A DNA stretch of 10,678 bases from Sulfurovum sp. (GCA_015493425.1 WGDG01000242.1:1-10678); one strand, 5' to 3'; shown: positions 1 to 7,091, numbered from the stretch's first letter. Numbers and translations: made by a program. Notes: generated from the sequence alone by a model not told the origin.

Positions 1-188
1 ATATAGAAATAGACCATAAATGAAAAGAAGAAAAGTGAAACGGATATAATGAGGGTTTTAGGTAGTTTCGTAATTTGATAAAGTTTTTTCAAAATATAGC
101 CAGCTTGATGTATTTGATACTTTGTTTATTGTACCTATTATCAACTTAATCATTTGAAAAGAAAAATAATTTGGTTTCGAGCCTATGA

Positions 189-206
189 ACGACACGCAGG
201 TGTCGT
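189..206. repeat. Short hairpin, first copy of the 16-mer palindrome
   Basis: ACGACAC (189-195) pairs with GTGTCGT (200-206) around the loop GCAG. The pair beyond the shared 16-mer is A-T here but T-A in the second copy at 304-329, a compensatory difference that keeps the stem intact. Confidence 0.6.
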
Positions 207-245
207 AGCGGTTTGCCCACCTCTGTGGCTCCGCTTCGCTACGAC
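202..245. repeat. Long imperfect palindrome
   Basis: GTCGTAGCG at 202-210 is exactly complementary to CGCTACGAC at 237-245, giving a 9-bp outer stem. Inside it, CCAC (217-220) pairs with GTGG (225-228) around a CTCT loop. The left arm shares bases 202-206 with the 3' arm of the hairpin at 189-206, so the two structures exclude each other in any transcript. Confidence 0.6.
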
Positions 246-303
246 CACTCCGGTTTCCCTACCTTCGCGGGTCGCTTTGCTCTACCGCTCCGGTTTCGAC
301 GCT

Positions 304-330
304 AAAATCGACACGCAGGTGTCGATTTTT
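304..330. terminator. Bidirectional intrinsic terminator downstream of the LysM/3D gene
   Basis: AAAATCGACAC (304-314) and GTGTCGATTTT (319-329) form a perfect 11-bp stem with a GCAG tetraloop, ending in five T on the plus strand and four T on the minus strand. It begins 8 bp beyond the stop codon of the minus-strand LysM/3D gene, the expected place for its terminator. The A tract opposite the T tract makes it usable in both directions. Confidence 0.75.
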
Positions 331-337
331 ACGCGTC

Positions 338-1540
338 TCACCAATAAATCACTACGCTTCTTCGGCCCCATCTTAGGGCTTTTCGGCGGTTGGTACCCAT
401 GTAGATATCAATACGTTTTTTGAAACGTTTATTCATTTTGTCCCGAACTCGGTAAATACCCGGGAGTCCGCCGATACGTACTCTCGTACCGTTTCGCATG
501 CCATATCTGTAGAGCAAATCTCGGGAAACAGCAATTACCTTCATGCCCGGACGCAGGCGGTTGTTCCATGCAGCAAGGAAAGGCGTACTGTCAGTCTGGT
601 TTCCGTGAGAAGAGTATGCCGTAGCGGTCACACGAAGCTTGTGCTTTCCAAACCCCCGAATAAACCGGCTTCTTCTTTTTTTGGCAAGTTTTTTCTTTGC
701 CTCTGCTTTTTTCTTGGCTTTTTGTGCAGCAATCACATAAGGCAACGGCAGTTTCAGTACCTTTCCTTTTCGTAACTGTGAACTGTTCTTTATCTTATTG
801 TATGTAGCCAGTTCCTTCGCATTAAGACCAAATTTTTTGGCAATGCCAAGCAGGGTATCGCCTTCTTTTACCGTATAGGAGGCTGAAGCAATGGCATCGA
901 TCTTTTTCTGCTCCAACGGGAATTTCAACTTTTGGCCAATACGAAGCAGATGCTTCTTTTTCAATCTGTTGTATTTCATGATGTCAGCACTTTTGACGCC
1001 AAACATCAGGGCGATTTTTCCAAGGGTATCACCCTTTTGTATTGTGTAGACACCCTCTTTTTTGACTTTTACGGAAGGCTGTTTGTTTTGTATTGTTTTG
1101 GGAAGTCGTACTTCGATACTCTGGTTGCCTTCTACCACTTTGATAATAGGTTCATGCTCCATCCCTACTTTAAATGGTGGCCGGCTTGCCGGTTTCTTTT
1201 CTTTCTGCTTGACAACAGGGATCAGCTCCGGAACAGAAACTTTTGTCCCGATAAAGCGCTTTGGAGGCTGAAACTTTTTAATATAACGATTCAGCATCTC
1301 CTCAACAGAAATCACTTTAAGATGAAGGTTCTTGTGGGGGACAGGCAGCTCTTTTTGGATAATGAGTTTCTGCTTGTTGGGGGTATATTTGATCTCTTTG
1401 GCTACAAGCAACCGGTTACTGTAGGGAGAACACTCCTTTATACCAGAAACAATCACACGGCAGTCAATGGGGGCAGCCTGGACACCGGAAGCCAAAACAT
1501 ATCCTGTCAGCAGTATCAGTCCAAGCGTTCGTGTTGCCAT
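338..1540 (-). CDS. Exported LysM and 3D-domain cell-wall protein
   Basis: Probable periplasmic peptidoglycan-binding protein that may cleave glycan strands. Residues 1-22 form a signal peptide (hydrophobic core LGLILLTGYVLASG, likely cut after VQA). Two LysM repeats follow at about 164-208 (YTIQKGDTLGKIA) and 221-266 (YTVKEGDTLLGIA). A very basic Lys/Ala linker spans 271-301. The C-terminal 3D domain, about 302-400, is related to the double-psi barrel of MltA lytic transglycosylases; it starts at TATAYSS and its aspartates are D317, D367 (VRDKMN) and D378 (RIDIYMG). In MltA the last of these corresponds to the catalytic acid, so lytic transglycosylase activity is plausible but inferred. Cys27 and Cys37 could form a disulfide. 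The ATG lies 14 nt after the thrC stop with a modest CGGA upstream, so it is probably the second gene of a thrC transcript. Confidence 0.85.
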   Translation of the reverse strand: MATRTLGLILLTGYVLASGVQAAPIDCRVIVSGIKECSPYSNRLLVAKEIKYTPNKQKLIIQKELPVPHKNLHLKVISVEEMLNRYIKKFQPPKRFIGTKVSVPELIPVVKQKEKKPASRPPFKVGMEHEPIIKVVEGNQSIEVRLPKTIQNKQPSVKVKKEGVYTIQKGDTLGKIALMFGVKSADIMKYNRLKKKHLLRIGQKLKFPLEQKKIDAIASASYTVKEGDTLLGIAKKFGLNAKELATYNKIKNSSQLRKGKVLKLPLPYVIAAQKAKKKAEAKKKLAKKRRSRFIRGFGKHKLRVTATAYSSHGNQTDSTPFLAAWNNRLRPGMKVIAVSRDLLYRYGMRNGTRVRIGGLPGIYRVRDKMNKRFKKRIDIYMGTNRRKALRWGRRSVVIYW

Positions 1541-1554
1541 TTTTTCCGTTGAAC

Positions 1555-3021
1555 CTACAGGAAGTTCAACATCTCCTCTTTGATCTTCTCTTTTTCCACC
1601 ACAACAGTATGGACAATCGGTTTTTCAAACAGACCGCGAATCATAGGGGGTACGGTTACATTCGCATGTGACGATACCCACTCAAGCGCTTCAATGTCAC
1701 CGTTCACAGGATGTCCAAGCGCTTTCGCAACCGTTGGGGAGAATTTTGTCCACTCGGCAGTTGAGTAAATAACAGTTGGAAGAGACTTCTCTCTGAGTGT
1801 TTCATAAGCTTTGATACAGGTTGCCGTATGCGGATCCATCATGTAGCCCTTTTTAACATAGCGGGCAATCTCGTTCTCGCATTCCGCATCATCGGACCAG
1901 CTTGCAGCAAAATCTTCCTGTAGTGATGCCCGCTCCTCATCACTGAGAACAAACTTACCTTCAGAAGCCAGTGCTTCCATAAGTTCTTTCGTACGTGCAG
2001 CACCGAACTTGTCGAACATAATCCGTTCTATGTTCGAACTTTTAAGAATATCCATCGCCGGAGATTCCGTCAGCACCAGCTTTCTGCCGGTAAGATCGTA
2101 CTCGCCTTTTTCGATCCAGTCTGTCAAAATATTATTAACGTTAGAGCTGATAAGGATCTTCTCAATCGGCAGTCCTGCCTTCTTGGCATAGTAACCGCCG
2201 AGTGCATTTCCGAAGTTGCCGCTTGGCACTACCAGATAAATTTTCTCACCCATTGCAATTTTGCCGCAGCGTACCATCTCAAGATAGCTATGGATATGGT
2301 AAATGATCTGGAAAATAATACGTCCGAAATTTACAGAGTTGGCTGCAGAGAGTTTGATGTTCTTTCTTTCAAGCTCTTCTTTGAAATCTTCGGAAGCCAA
2401 CAGCGCTTTGAGGGTGTTTTGCGTATCGTCAAAATTCCCTTTGACACCGATCACTTTAAGATTTGGCGCATCTTCAGTAACCATTTGAAGACGCTGTACG
2501 TCAGAAGTCCCTCCCTCCGGGTAGAGGCAGGCTACTTTTACATTGTCCTGGTTTTTGAAGGTCTCCAGTGTCGCAGGGCCGGTATCGCCGCTTGTCGCTG
2601 CCATAATAAGGTAGTTCTCACCACGTGCCTGTGCAAGCTTGGAGAGAATGTAGCCAAAAGGCTGCAGTGCCATATCTTTAAACGCACGGGTAGGACCATG
2701 GTAGAGTTCCGAAACACAGCAGTCATTCTCAATGGCATTCAAAGGTACAGGGTTTTGGGGATCATCAAAAGCATCGTAACGATTTAGTGCAGATTCAATC
2801 ACCTCCCGGTCAATATCAATACCGAAGGTTGTCAAAAAATCCATTGCAAGCGTTTTATAATGGCTGTTTTTGTGTTTTTCCAAAAATGCCGCATCAAGTG
2901 CAGGCAGTGCCGTAGGGACATACAGTCCGCCAAAACTTGCGCTTGGGCTCAAAATCGCTTCCGAAAAGCTTACCGAAGCAGGTTTGACACCGTCATTCCC
3001 GCGTGTTTCAATAAATTGCAT
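1555..3021 (-). CDS. thrC: Threonine synthase
   Basis: Cytosolic PLP enzyme that turns O-phosphohomoserine into threonine and phosphate, the last step of threonine synthesis. The 488-residue length fits the long bacterial/yeast-type family. The PLP lysine is K115 in HGPTRAFKDMALQPFG. The phosphate-binding stretch ATSGDTGPA is at about 142-150, and a second glycine-rich loop PSGNFGNALGG follows in the middle third. The N-terminal MQFIETRGNDGVKPASVSFSEA start is characteristic of the family. The ATG is preceded by AGAGGA (3028-3033), 6 nt upstream, and by a clear -10 box. It reads as the first gene of a two-gene unit with the LysM/3D protein; there is no obvious functional link between them. 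No other threonine gene is in the window. Confidence 0.95.
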   Translation of the reverse strand: MQFIETRGNDGVKPASVSFSEAILSPSASFGGLYVPTALPALDAAFLEKHKNSHYKTLAMDFLTTFGIDIDREVIESALNRYDAFDDPQNPVPLNAIENDCCVSELYHGPTRAFKDMALQPFGYILSKLAQARGENYLIMAATSGDTGPATLETFKNQDNVKVACLYPEGGTSDVQRLQMVTEDAPNLKVIGVKGNFDDTQNTLKALLASEDFKEELERKNIKLSAANSVNFGRIIFQIIYHIHSYLEMVRCGKIAMGEKIYLVVPSGNFGNALGGYYAKKAGLPIEKILISSNVNNILTDWIEKGEYDLTGRKLVLTESPAMDILKSSNIERIMFDKFGAARTKELMEALASEGKFVLSDEERASLQEDFAASWSDDAECENEIARYVKKGYMMDPHTATCIKAYETLREKSLPTVIYSTAEWTKFSPTVAKALGHPVNGDIEALEWVSSHANVTVPPMIRGLFEKPIVHTVVVEKEKIKEEMLNFL

Positions 3022-3055
3022 CTATCATCCTCTTCTTATGAGTGTAGTTGCCGAA

Positions 3056-3061
3056 ATTATA
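3056..3061 (-). promoter_or_regulatory. thrC promoter, extended -10 box
   Basis: On the minus strand the sequence reads GGCTATAATTTCGG, a perfect TATAAT 35 bp upstream of the thrC ATG. It is preceded by a run of six T and has no good -35 hexamer (TACGTC at 17 bp), which matches the usual sigma-70 promoter style of Campylobacterota. Confidence 0.7.
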
Positions 3062-3076
3062 GCCAAAAAAGCATAA

Positions 3077-3105
3077 GGGACGTACCTTGTACACACCCCT
3101 GTACG
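3077..3105. repeat. GTAC-rich imperfect palindrome upstream of thrC
   Basis: GTAC occurs three times in 23 bp (3082-3085, 3089-3092, 3101-3104). CGTAC at 3081-3085 is complementary to GTACG at 3101-3105. On the minus strand the segment AGGGGTGTGTAC...TACGTCCCT can also fold with bulges and wobbles in a form resembling the hairpins at 7724-7969. It sits just upstream of the thrC -10 box, so it could be an operator, a decayed REP-like copy, or chance. Confidence 0.3.
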
Positions 3106-3112
3106 CCTGTGG

Positions 3113-4300
3113 CTACTGCTTTTTCAGTTTAATAATATAGAAATCCTTTGCCAGTCTGAAGCTTTCCGTTTCTCCGACGATGATCATACTTTTGTCACTC
3201 ATACGTGCTACGCCGTGCCCCACATCTTTGCGTTCACCGCCAAAAACATGCGACCAGATCAGCTCACCCTGCCGATTGAGTGCCAGAGCATACAGGCTGT
3301 GATTTCCTTTCCCCAGTGTATTGGTACCGCCAACCAGCATAAAGCCGCCGTCAGCCGTTGTCGCCACGGCATTACCGTATTCATAATACTTGAACCCGTA
3401 AATCTTGTGCCAGATCGTTTTGCCTTTGGCATCAATCTTCATGACTGTCAAATCGCTTTGGGAACTGCCGTAGGAACGTGTACTGCCTATAGCGACGATC
3501 CCGTTGTCTATCGTCGGGGTAACACCGTTTAGCATATCTTCGTAGTCGCCCCCAAACTGTTTGCGCCACCGCATCTTGCCATTTTGATCCAGTTGCATGA
3601 TGAGAAAATCACTGTCTCCTGCTCTTGCAACCTCCCGGTAGCCGACCATCACCATTTTGCCATCACGGGTTCGCGTCAGTGCCGTCGCCACATCATCCTT
3701 TTTGCCGCCCATCGTGTGGGCATTGAGCAGTTTTCCGTTTTTGGAGAGCTTGGCAATATAGATATCTTTGTCTCCATCCCCGTACGATTCAGTTGCACCA
3801 ACGACTAACATACCGCCATCATCGGTACCGGCAATACCCCCGGCATACTCATCACGGTCACCGCCAAATGTGGTCTCCCACATTTTCTTGCCATCCAGCG
3901 ATACTTTGGCAACATAGAGGTCATAGGCATAGGCTTTGGAAAAGGACTTCGTTCGTCCCAGCACAATAATATTCCCGTCAGCCGTTCTTGCAATGGCTTT
4001 TCCCTCATCTTTCTTCTTGCCACCAAGCCACAGCCGCCATTTCATTTCCCCGTTGGCATCCATCCGTGTGATACATATATCACTGCGCTGTGCACCATAC
4101 GATTTACAGGTACCGACAATAGCACTCTCACCGTTTTCAAGCGCTACAATGCCATAGGCGATATCGTCTTCCTTACCGCCGTAAATCTTTTGCCATACAT
4201 CGACATACACCTCTTTTTTCGCTTTTTTAACCGGTGCAGCAGCATACACATTTACAAACGTACCCAACAAAGCAGTCATCAGCATAGATTTTCTAAACAT
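3113..4300 (-). CDS. Exported seven-bladed beta-propeller protein of unknown function
   Basis: A signal peptide covers residues 1-20 or so (MFRKSMLMTALLGTFVNVYA), so the product is periplasmic or secreted. The rest is seven tandem repeats of 52-53 residues starting at W36, W88, W141, N193, W245, W297 and W349. The pattern is W-x3-[YF]-GG-x2-DD-x-GI, then DGG-x-[IV]VG-x-T-x-SYG, then D-[IL]-x-[IV]-x-K-[IL]-D-x-NG. Seven units of this size fit a seven-bladed propeller of the SBBP type. Blade four lacks the opening Trp and blade six has YGFKYYE instead of GG-DD. No catalytic residues are apparent, so ligand or partner binding is the likeliest role. The ATG has TAAGGA 6 nt upstream and two TATAAT boxes behind it; the gene seems monocistronic. 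Confidence 0.85.
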   Translation of the reverse strand: MFRKSMLMTALLGTFVNVYAAAPVKKAKKEVYVDVWQKIYGGKEDDIAYGIVALENGESAIVGTCKSYGAQRSDICITRMDANGEMKWRLWLGGKKKDEGKAIARTADGNIIVLGRTKSFSKAYAYDLYVAKVSLDGKKMWETTFGGDRDEYAGGIAGTDDGGMLVVGATESYGDGDKDIYIAKLSKNGKLLNAHTMGGKKDDVATALTRTRDGKMVMVGYREVARAGDSDFLIMQLDQNGKMRWRKQFGGDYEDMLNGVTPTIDNGIVAIGSTRSYGSSQSDLTVMKIDAKGKTIWHKIYGFKYYEYGNAVATTADGGFMLVGGTNTLGKGNHSLYALALNRQGELIWSHVFGGERKDVGHGVARMSDKSMIIVGETESFRLAKDFYIIKLKKQ

Positions 4301-4334
4301 ATAATTTCCTTATGATATTTGATTGTTTAGTTTA

Positions 4335-4356
4335 ATTATACTGTGTTTGGATTATA
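4335..4356 (-). promoter_or_regulatory. Tandem -10 boxes for the propeller gene
   Basis: Two perfect TATAAT hexamers lie on the minus strand at 4340-4335 and 4356-4351, 16 bp apart and about 35 and 51 bp from the start codon. Their contexts are CAGTATAATTA and CTACTATAATCC. They may be alternative start sites; neither has a clear -35 hexamer. Confidence 0.55.
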
Positions 4357-4407
4357 GTAGCGAATGATGCTTTCTCAAAAAAGGAAGTTCATTCAGCTCT
4401 CATCAAC

Positions 4408-4424
4408 CAAAAATGACATTTTTG
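4408..4424. repeat. AT-rich palindrome between argB and the propeller gene
   Basis: CAAAAATGACATTTTTG is a 17-bp palindrome around a single central A, so as RNA it would be a CAAAAA/TTTTTG stem with a TGACA loop. A weaker AGACA/TGTCT pairing sits at 4441-4445 and 4464-4468, just past the argB stop. Either could serve to end the argB transcript, but neither is a convincing GC-stem terminator. Confidence 0.35.
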
Positions 4425-4471
4425 TTTCATTCTATTTGTCAGACAGAGTTGCATAAAGCTTTTTGTCTACC

Positions 4472-5323
4472 TCAAAGCTCAATACAGGTGCCGACACCTG
4501 AGCTTGTCAAAATTTCAAGCAGCAGTGAGTGTTCTACGCGTCCGTCGATGATATGGGCTTTTTTCACCCCGCCGCGCAGTGCCTCGATGCAGGCATCGAC
4601 CTTGGGTACCATCCCTCCGCTGATCGTTCCGTCCGCTTTAAGCGCTTCGGTTTTGGCAATATCCAGGTTAGTAATGAGTTCCCCCTCTTTGTCAAGTACA
4701 CCTGTGGTATCGGTCAGGAAAAGGATCTTGCGTGCCTCAAGTGCTACAGCTATCTGGCTGGCAGCAAGGTCGGCGTTGATGTTGAAGCCGGGATGTCCAA
4801 TGGTACTGCTTGATGCGATAGGAGCAATAACCGGTACGAAGCCGTCATCGATAATATTGTCGACAATTTCGGGATTGACCTGCTCAATAATGCCTGTATA
4901 GCCGAAATTGTCAAAATCTTTGGGGCGCGCTTCAAGGAACTTTGCATCTTTACCTGAAATACCGATCGCTTTACCCCCATGGTTGTTCAGAAGCGATACG
5001 ATCTCTTTGTTGATCTCTCCGCTGAGCACCATTTCGGCAATACGCATCACGGCTTTGGTCGTCACACGCTGCCCGTCAACAAACTCCGTCTCTACACCAA
5101 GGTCGGCCAGCAGGTTGGTAATGCTCTTGCCCCCGCCATGCACGATAATAGGTTTCATCCCCACCAGATGCAACAGTACAATATCCTGCGCAAACTGTTC
5201 TTTAAGCTCCGGCGATGTCTGTGCCGAACCGCCGTATTTGATGACGATCTTTTCATTCGAAAATTTTTTGATGAACGGCAATGCGTCCAGGAGGGTTTTG
5301 ACCACTTCGATCTTACTCTTCAT
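4472..5323 (-). CDS. argB: Acetylglutamate kinase
   Basis: Cytosolic amino-acid kinase that phosphorylates N-acetylglutamate with ATP, the second step of arginine synthesis. The 283-residue protein is full length. Motifs in order: KYGGSA at 29-34 (phosphate binding), VHGGGKS at 61-67, FVDGQRVT at 81-88, SGKDA at 123-127, NINADLAASQIA at 181-192, LTDTTGVLD at 203-211, SGGMVPKVDAC at 235-245 and IIDGRVEHSLLLEI at 258-271. The N-terminal helix LLDALPFIKKF and the C-terminal GVGTCIEL resemble the arginine-sensitive class, so feedback inhibition by arginine is likely but inferred. The ATG lies inside the last codons of lpxK, an 11-nt overlap, with AAGGA seven nt upstream, so translation is probably coupled to lpxK. 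Confidence 0.95.
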   Translation of the reverse strand: MKSKIEVVKTLLDALPFIKKFSNEKIVIKYGGSAQTSPELKEQFAQDIVLLHLVGMKPIIVHGGGKSITNLLADLGVETEFVDGQRVTTKAVMRIAEMVLSGEINKEIVSLLNNHGGKAIGISGKDAKFLEARPKDFDNFGYTGIIEQVNPEIVDNIIDDGFVPVIAPIASSSTIGHPGFNINADLAASQIAVALEARKILFLTDTTGVLDKEGELITNLDIAKTEALKADGTISGGMVPKVDACIEALRGGVKKAHIIDGRVEHSLLLEILTSSGVGTCIEL

Positions 5324-6236
5324 GCAATTCCTTATATTTTTTAGTATATGAGTCTATACTTTCAAGTATTGTTTCTTCTATTTCTAATTTTAACTTCATT
5401 TGGACGACAGGTAACTTAAATTGATCCATTTTCACCGCATCTTTCTGCGTCACCAGCAGTGCATCGGCACCGACCTCTTTCATCTTCTCTTCCAGCTGAC
5501 GCTCATCGAAGTAGGCATGGTCTTCAAGGTAGAACCTCCCAACGACATTCTCAGGTAAATACGGCTCCAGGCGTGAGGGGTTTGCAATGGCGGTTGCCAG
5601 CAGCAGTTTTCCCGTAATGGGGTCAATTTGAACGACACGCCTGAAGTCCCGTCCCTCCTGCAGCACACTGTCGGCAAAACGTTCTGAAAAAGAAAACTCC
5701 CGCAGCGGTCCGGCTGGAAACGGCAGAGTATTCGGAACAGAGAGAGGCTTCAAAAGAATGTCATATTTTTCAATATTAATGCGATTGAAACCATCATCAA
5801 GAATAATCACCGATGCACCGTTCTCTTTGGCAAGCGCGATCGCAGCTTCTCTCTTTTCACTGACAATCACTGAGGCATGGGGAAGAGACTGTGCCATCAG
5901 CATCGGTTCATCACCACTTTGTGTGACATCGACAAGTACTTCACCATTACGGCTGACCTCCACCAGTCCCCTGCTCTGTCTACCGTATCCCCGAGAAACC
6001 ACTGCAACATTCTCATAGCGTAATGCCAGTGCAATGACAAACGGTGTCTTGCCACTCCCTCCTACTACCAGATTGCCCACAGAAACAATAGGGATACCAA
6101 AATCCTTTTTGCCTGCAGAAAGCCGTCTGACCAGCATATAGCTGCCATACAGCAGCGAAAGCGGAGACAACAGCGCTATCAACAGATAGTCCACCCCTTT
6201 GGGATGATAATACAACCTCTCAAAAAACCGCTTCAA
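5313..6236 (-). CDS. lpxK: Tetraacyldisaccharide 4'-kinase
   Basis: Inner-membrane kinase that adds the 4'-phosphate to the lipid A disaccharide precursor, sixth step of the Raetz pathway. The 307 residues match the family length. An N-terminal hydrophobic helix, about 16-35 (VDYLLIALLSPLSLLYGSYM), anchors it. The P-loop is GGSGKTP at 59-65, followed by SRGYGR at 81-86, SGDEP at 107-111, LDDGFN at 146-151 (usually DDGFQ), PAGPLRE at 174-180 and TQKDAVK at 263-269. The start codon is TTG, supported by GGAG five nt upstream and by alignment of the first residues with the membrane helix; no in-frame ATG lies just upstream. It follows the DUF455 gene by 34 nt and overlaps argB, so it is the middle gene of a three-gene operon. 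Confidence 0.93.
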   Translation of the reverse strand: MKRFFERLYYHPKGVDYLLIALLSPLSLLYGSYMLVRRLSAGKKDFGIPIVSVGNLVVGGSGKTPFVIALALRYENVAVVSRGYGRQSRGLVEVSRNGEVLVDVTQSGDEPMLMAQSLPHASVIVSEKREAAIALAKENGASVIILDDGFNRINIEKYDILLKPLSVPNTLPFPAGPLREFSFSERFADSVLQEGRDFRRVVQIDPITGKLLLATAIANPSRLEPYLPENVVGRFYLEDHAYFDERQLEEKMKEVGADALLVTQKDAVKMDQFKLPVVQMKLKLEIEETILESIDSYTKKYKELHEE

Positions 6237-6270
6237 TCCAACTCCATATTTAAAAATATCATTCCTGATT

Positions 6271-7086
6271 CTATTCGCATTCCTTCGCCCCGAGTTTCAA
6301 AATCTCCTCGCATGCAAACCCTGCCGCCTTGCGCGCTTCGACATTAATATGCGGACGGTGTTTCGTTGTCAGGTTGTAACGTTCAAGTATCTCAAAATAG
6401 ACACTCTCTTCTTTTCCTTCTTTCTTACAGAGGTACTTGAACCACTTATCCCCTTTATGAACATGAACAATCTCCTCTTCGTAAATCGTCTGCAACGTTT
6501 CTAAGAGTGCTGCAACATGGGGATTTTTCTTTTTATTGTCAAGTTTCTTCATGATCTGCGGATTAACATCCAGACCGGAAGCCTCATAATAACGCGGAAT
6601 GATCGCCATACGGTCAAGCACACTCTCTGCCGTATGTTCCGCAGCATCAAACAAACCGGCATGTACGGGAAAGTCACCATAGGCATAGCCCAGTGTGTGC
6701 AGTATTTCAGTGAGCATCTTATAGTGGCGTATCTCGTCTGCCGCCACTTCAAGCCAGTCACATTTGTACTTATCTGGCATAGAAGGGAACCGGTAAACTG
6801 CATCGAGTGCAAGATCAATGGCTGAGTATTCAATATGGGCAATGGCATGTACCAGTGTCGCAAGCCCTTCGGTTGTATCGAAATCTTTGCGTGCGGGCAG
6901 TTCTCGGGGAGAAACAATACGGCATTTGGAAGCATAGGAAGGCTGTATAAACTTTTTAGGAGCAAACGCCGCTTTATTACTAACCTCATTTTCGTTACAA
7001 TACGCCAAAGCCTGAAGCGTTATGGCCTCTTTGACCGCAATATCGTCACTGGTAAGCGCTTCTTCCAATTTAGCGTAAAAATCCAT
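6271..7086 (-). CDS. DUF455 family ferritin-like protein
   Basis: The fold is a four-helix di-iron bundle of the ferritin-like superfamily, distantly related to the tRNA hydroxylase MiaE; the substrate is not known. Candidate metal ligands are visible in the expected spacing: H80 and E86 in LVHAIAHIEYSAIDLALD, E118 and H121 in AADEIRHYKML, and E204/E205 with H208 and H210 in YEEEIVHVHKGD. The RMAIIPRYYEASGLDVN signature of the family is at about 159-175. The length, 271, is normal. The ATG has no Shine-Dalgarno sequence; instead a TATAAT box ends 5 nt upstream, so the message may be leaderless. It heads the operon with lpxK and argB and is divergent from the hydrolase gene across 13 bp. A role in the envelope or in RNA modification cannot be decided from context. 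Confidence 0.85.
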   Translation of the reverse strand: MDFYAKLEEALTSDDIAVKEAITLQALAYCNENEVSNKAAFAPKKFIQPSYASKCRIVSPRELPARKDFDTTEGLATLVHAIAHIEYSAIDLALDAVYRFPSMPDKYKCDWLEVAADEIRHYKMLTEILHTLGYAYGDFPVHAGLFDAAEHTAESVLDRMAIIPRYYEASGLDVNPQIMKKLDNKKKNPHVAALLETLQTIYEEEIVHVHKGDKWFKYLCKKEGKEESVYFEILERYNLTTKHRPHINVEARKAAGFACEEILKLGAKECE

Positions 7087-7091
7087 AAGGA
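7087..7091 (+). promoter_or_regulatory. Ribosome binding site of the hydrolase gene
   Basis: AAGGA lies 8 nt before the plus-strand ATG at 7100 and fixes that start. It abuts the DUF455 start codon on the other strand, so this 13-bp gap holds a ribosome site for one gene and a -10 box for the other. Confidence 0.7.

Larger units (their letters stand above)
173..324 (+). repeat. Two copies of a 33-bp direct repeat, 119 bp apart
   Basis: Copies lie at 173-205 and 292-324. Each starts with GGTTTCGA, continues with nine unrelated bases and ends in the identical 16-mer CGACACGCAGGTGTCG. The 16-mer is itself a palindrome (CGACAC, loop GCAG, GTGTCG). Both shared blocks are separated by exactly 119 bp, so the two copies probably arose by duplication of one unit. 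Confidence 0.75.
1..337. other. Gene-free region with a palindromic repeat block
   Basis: I see no credible gene here. Bases 1-170 are strongly AT-rich; 171-330 are GC-richer and full of inverted and direct repeats, entered separately. A pentamer GGTTT recurs at 173, 210, 252 and 292, every 37-42 bp, so the block looks like degenerate tandem units, each with a small palindrome in the middle. A TATAAT lies at 45-50 on the plus strand, and TATATT preceded by GGC at 98-93 on the minus strand. Either could be a -10 box, but no gene is visible behind them. An open frame across 154-423 on the plus strand runs through the repeats and into the downstream gene on the other strand and has no protein-like features. 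Confidence 0.6.

Noticed and set aside
1..17. Start of a minus-strand gene at the left edge (ATG at 17-15)
   Set aside because: Only five codons are visible and no ribosome site precedes it, so nothing supports a gene.
154..423. Plus-strand open frame of 89 codons in the left gene-free region
   Set aside because: It runs through the palindromic repeat block and into the LysM/3D gene on the other strand, has no ribosome site or ATG, and its composition follows the repeats.
932..1552. Long plus-strand open frame (206 codons) opposite the LysM/3D gene
   Set aside because: It is a shadow of a gene with a clear signal peptide and known domains; its own translation is rich in Phe, Leu and Cys with no family motif.
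2290..2787. Plus-strand open frame of 165 codons opposite thrC
   Set aside because: It is a shadow of threonine synthase, whose motifs are intact on the minus strand.
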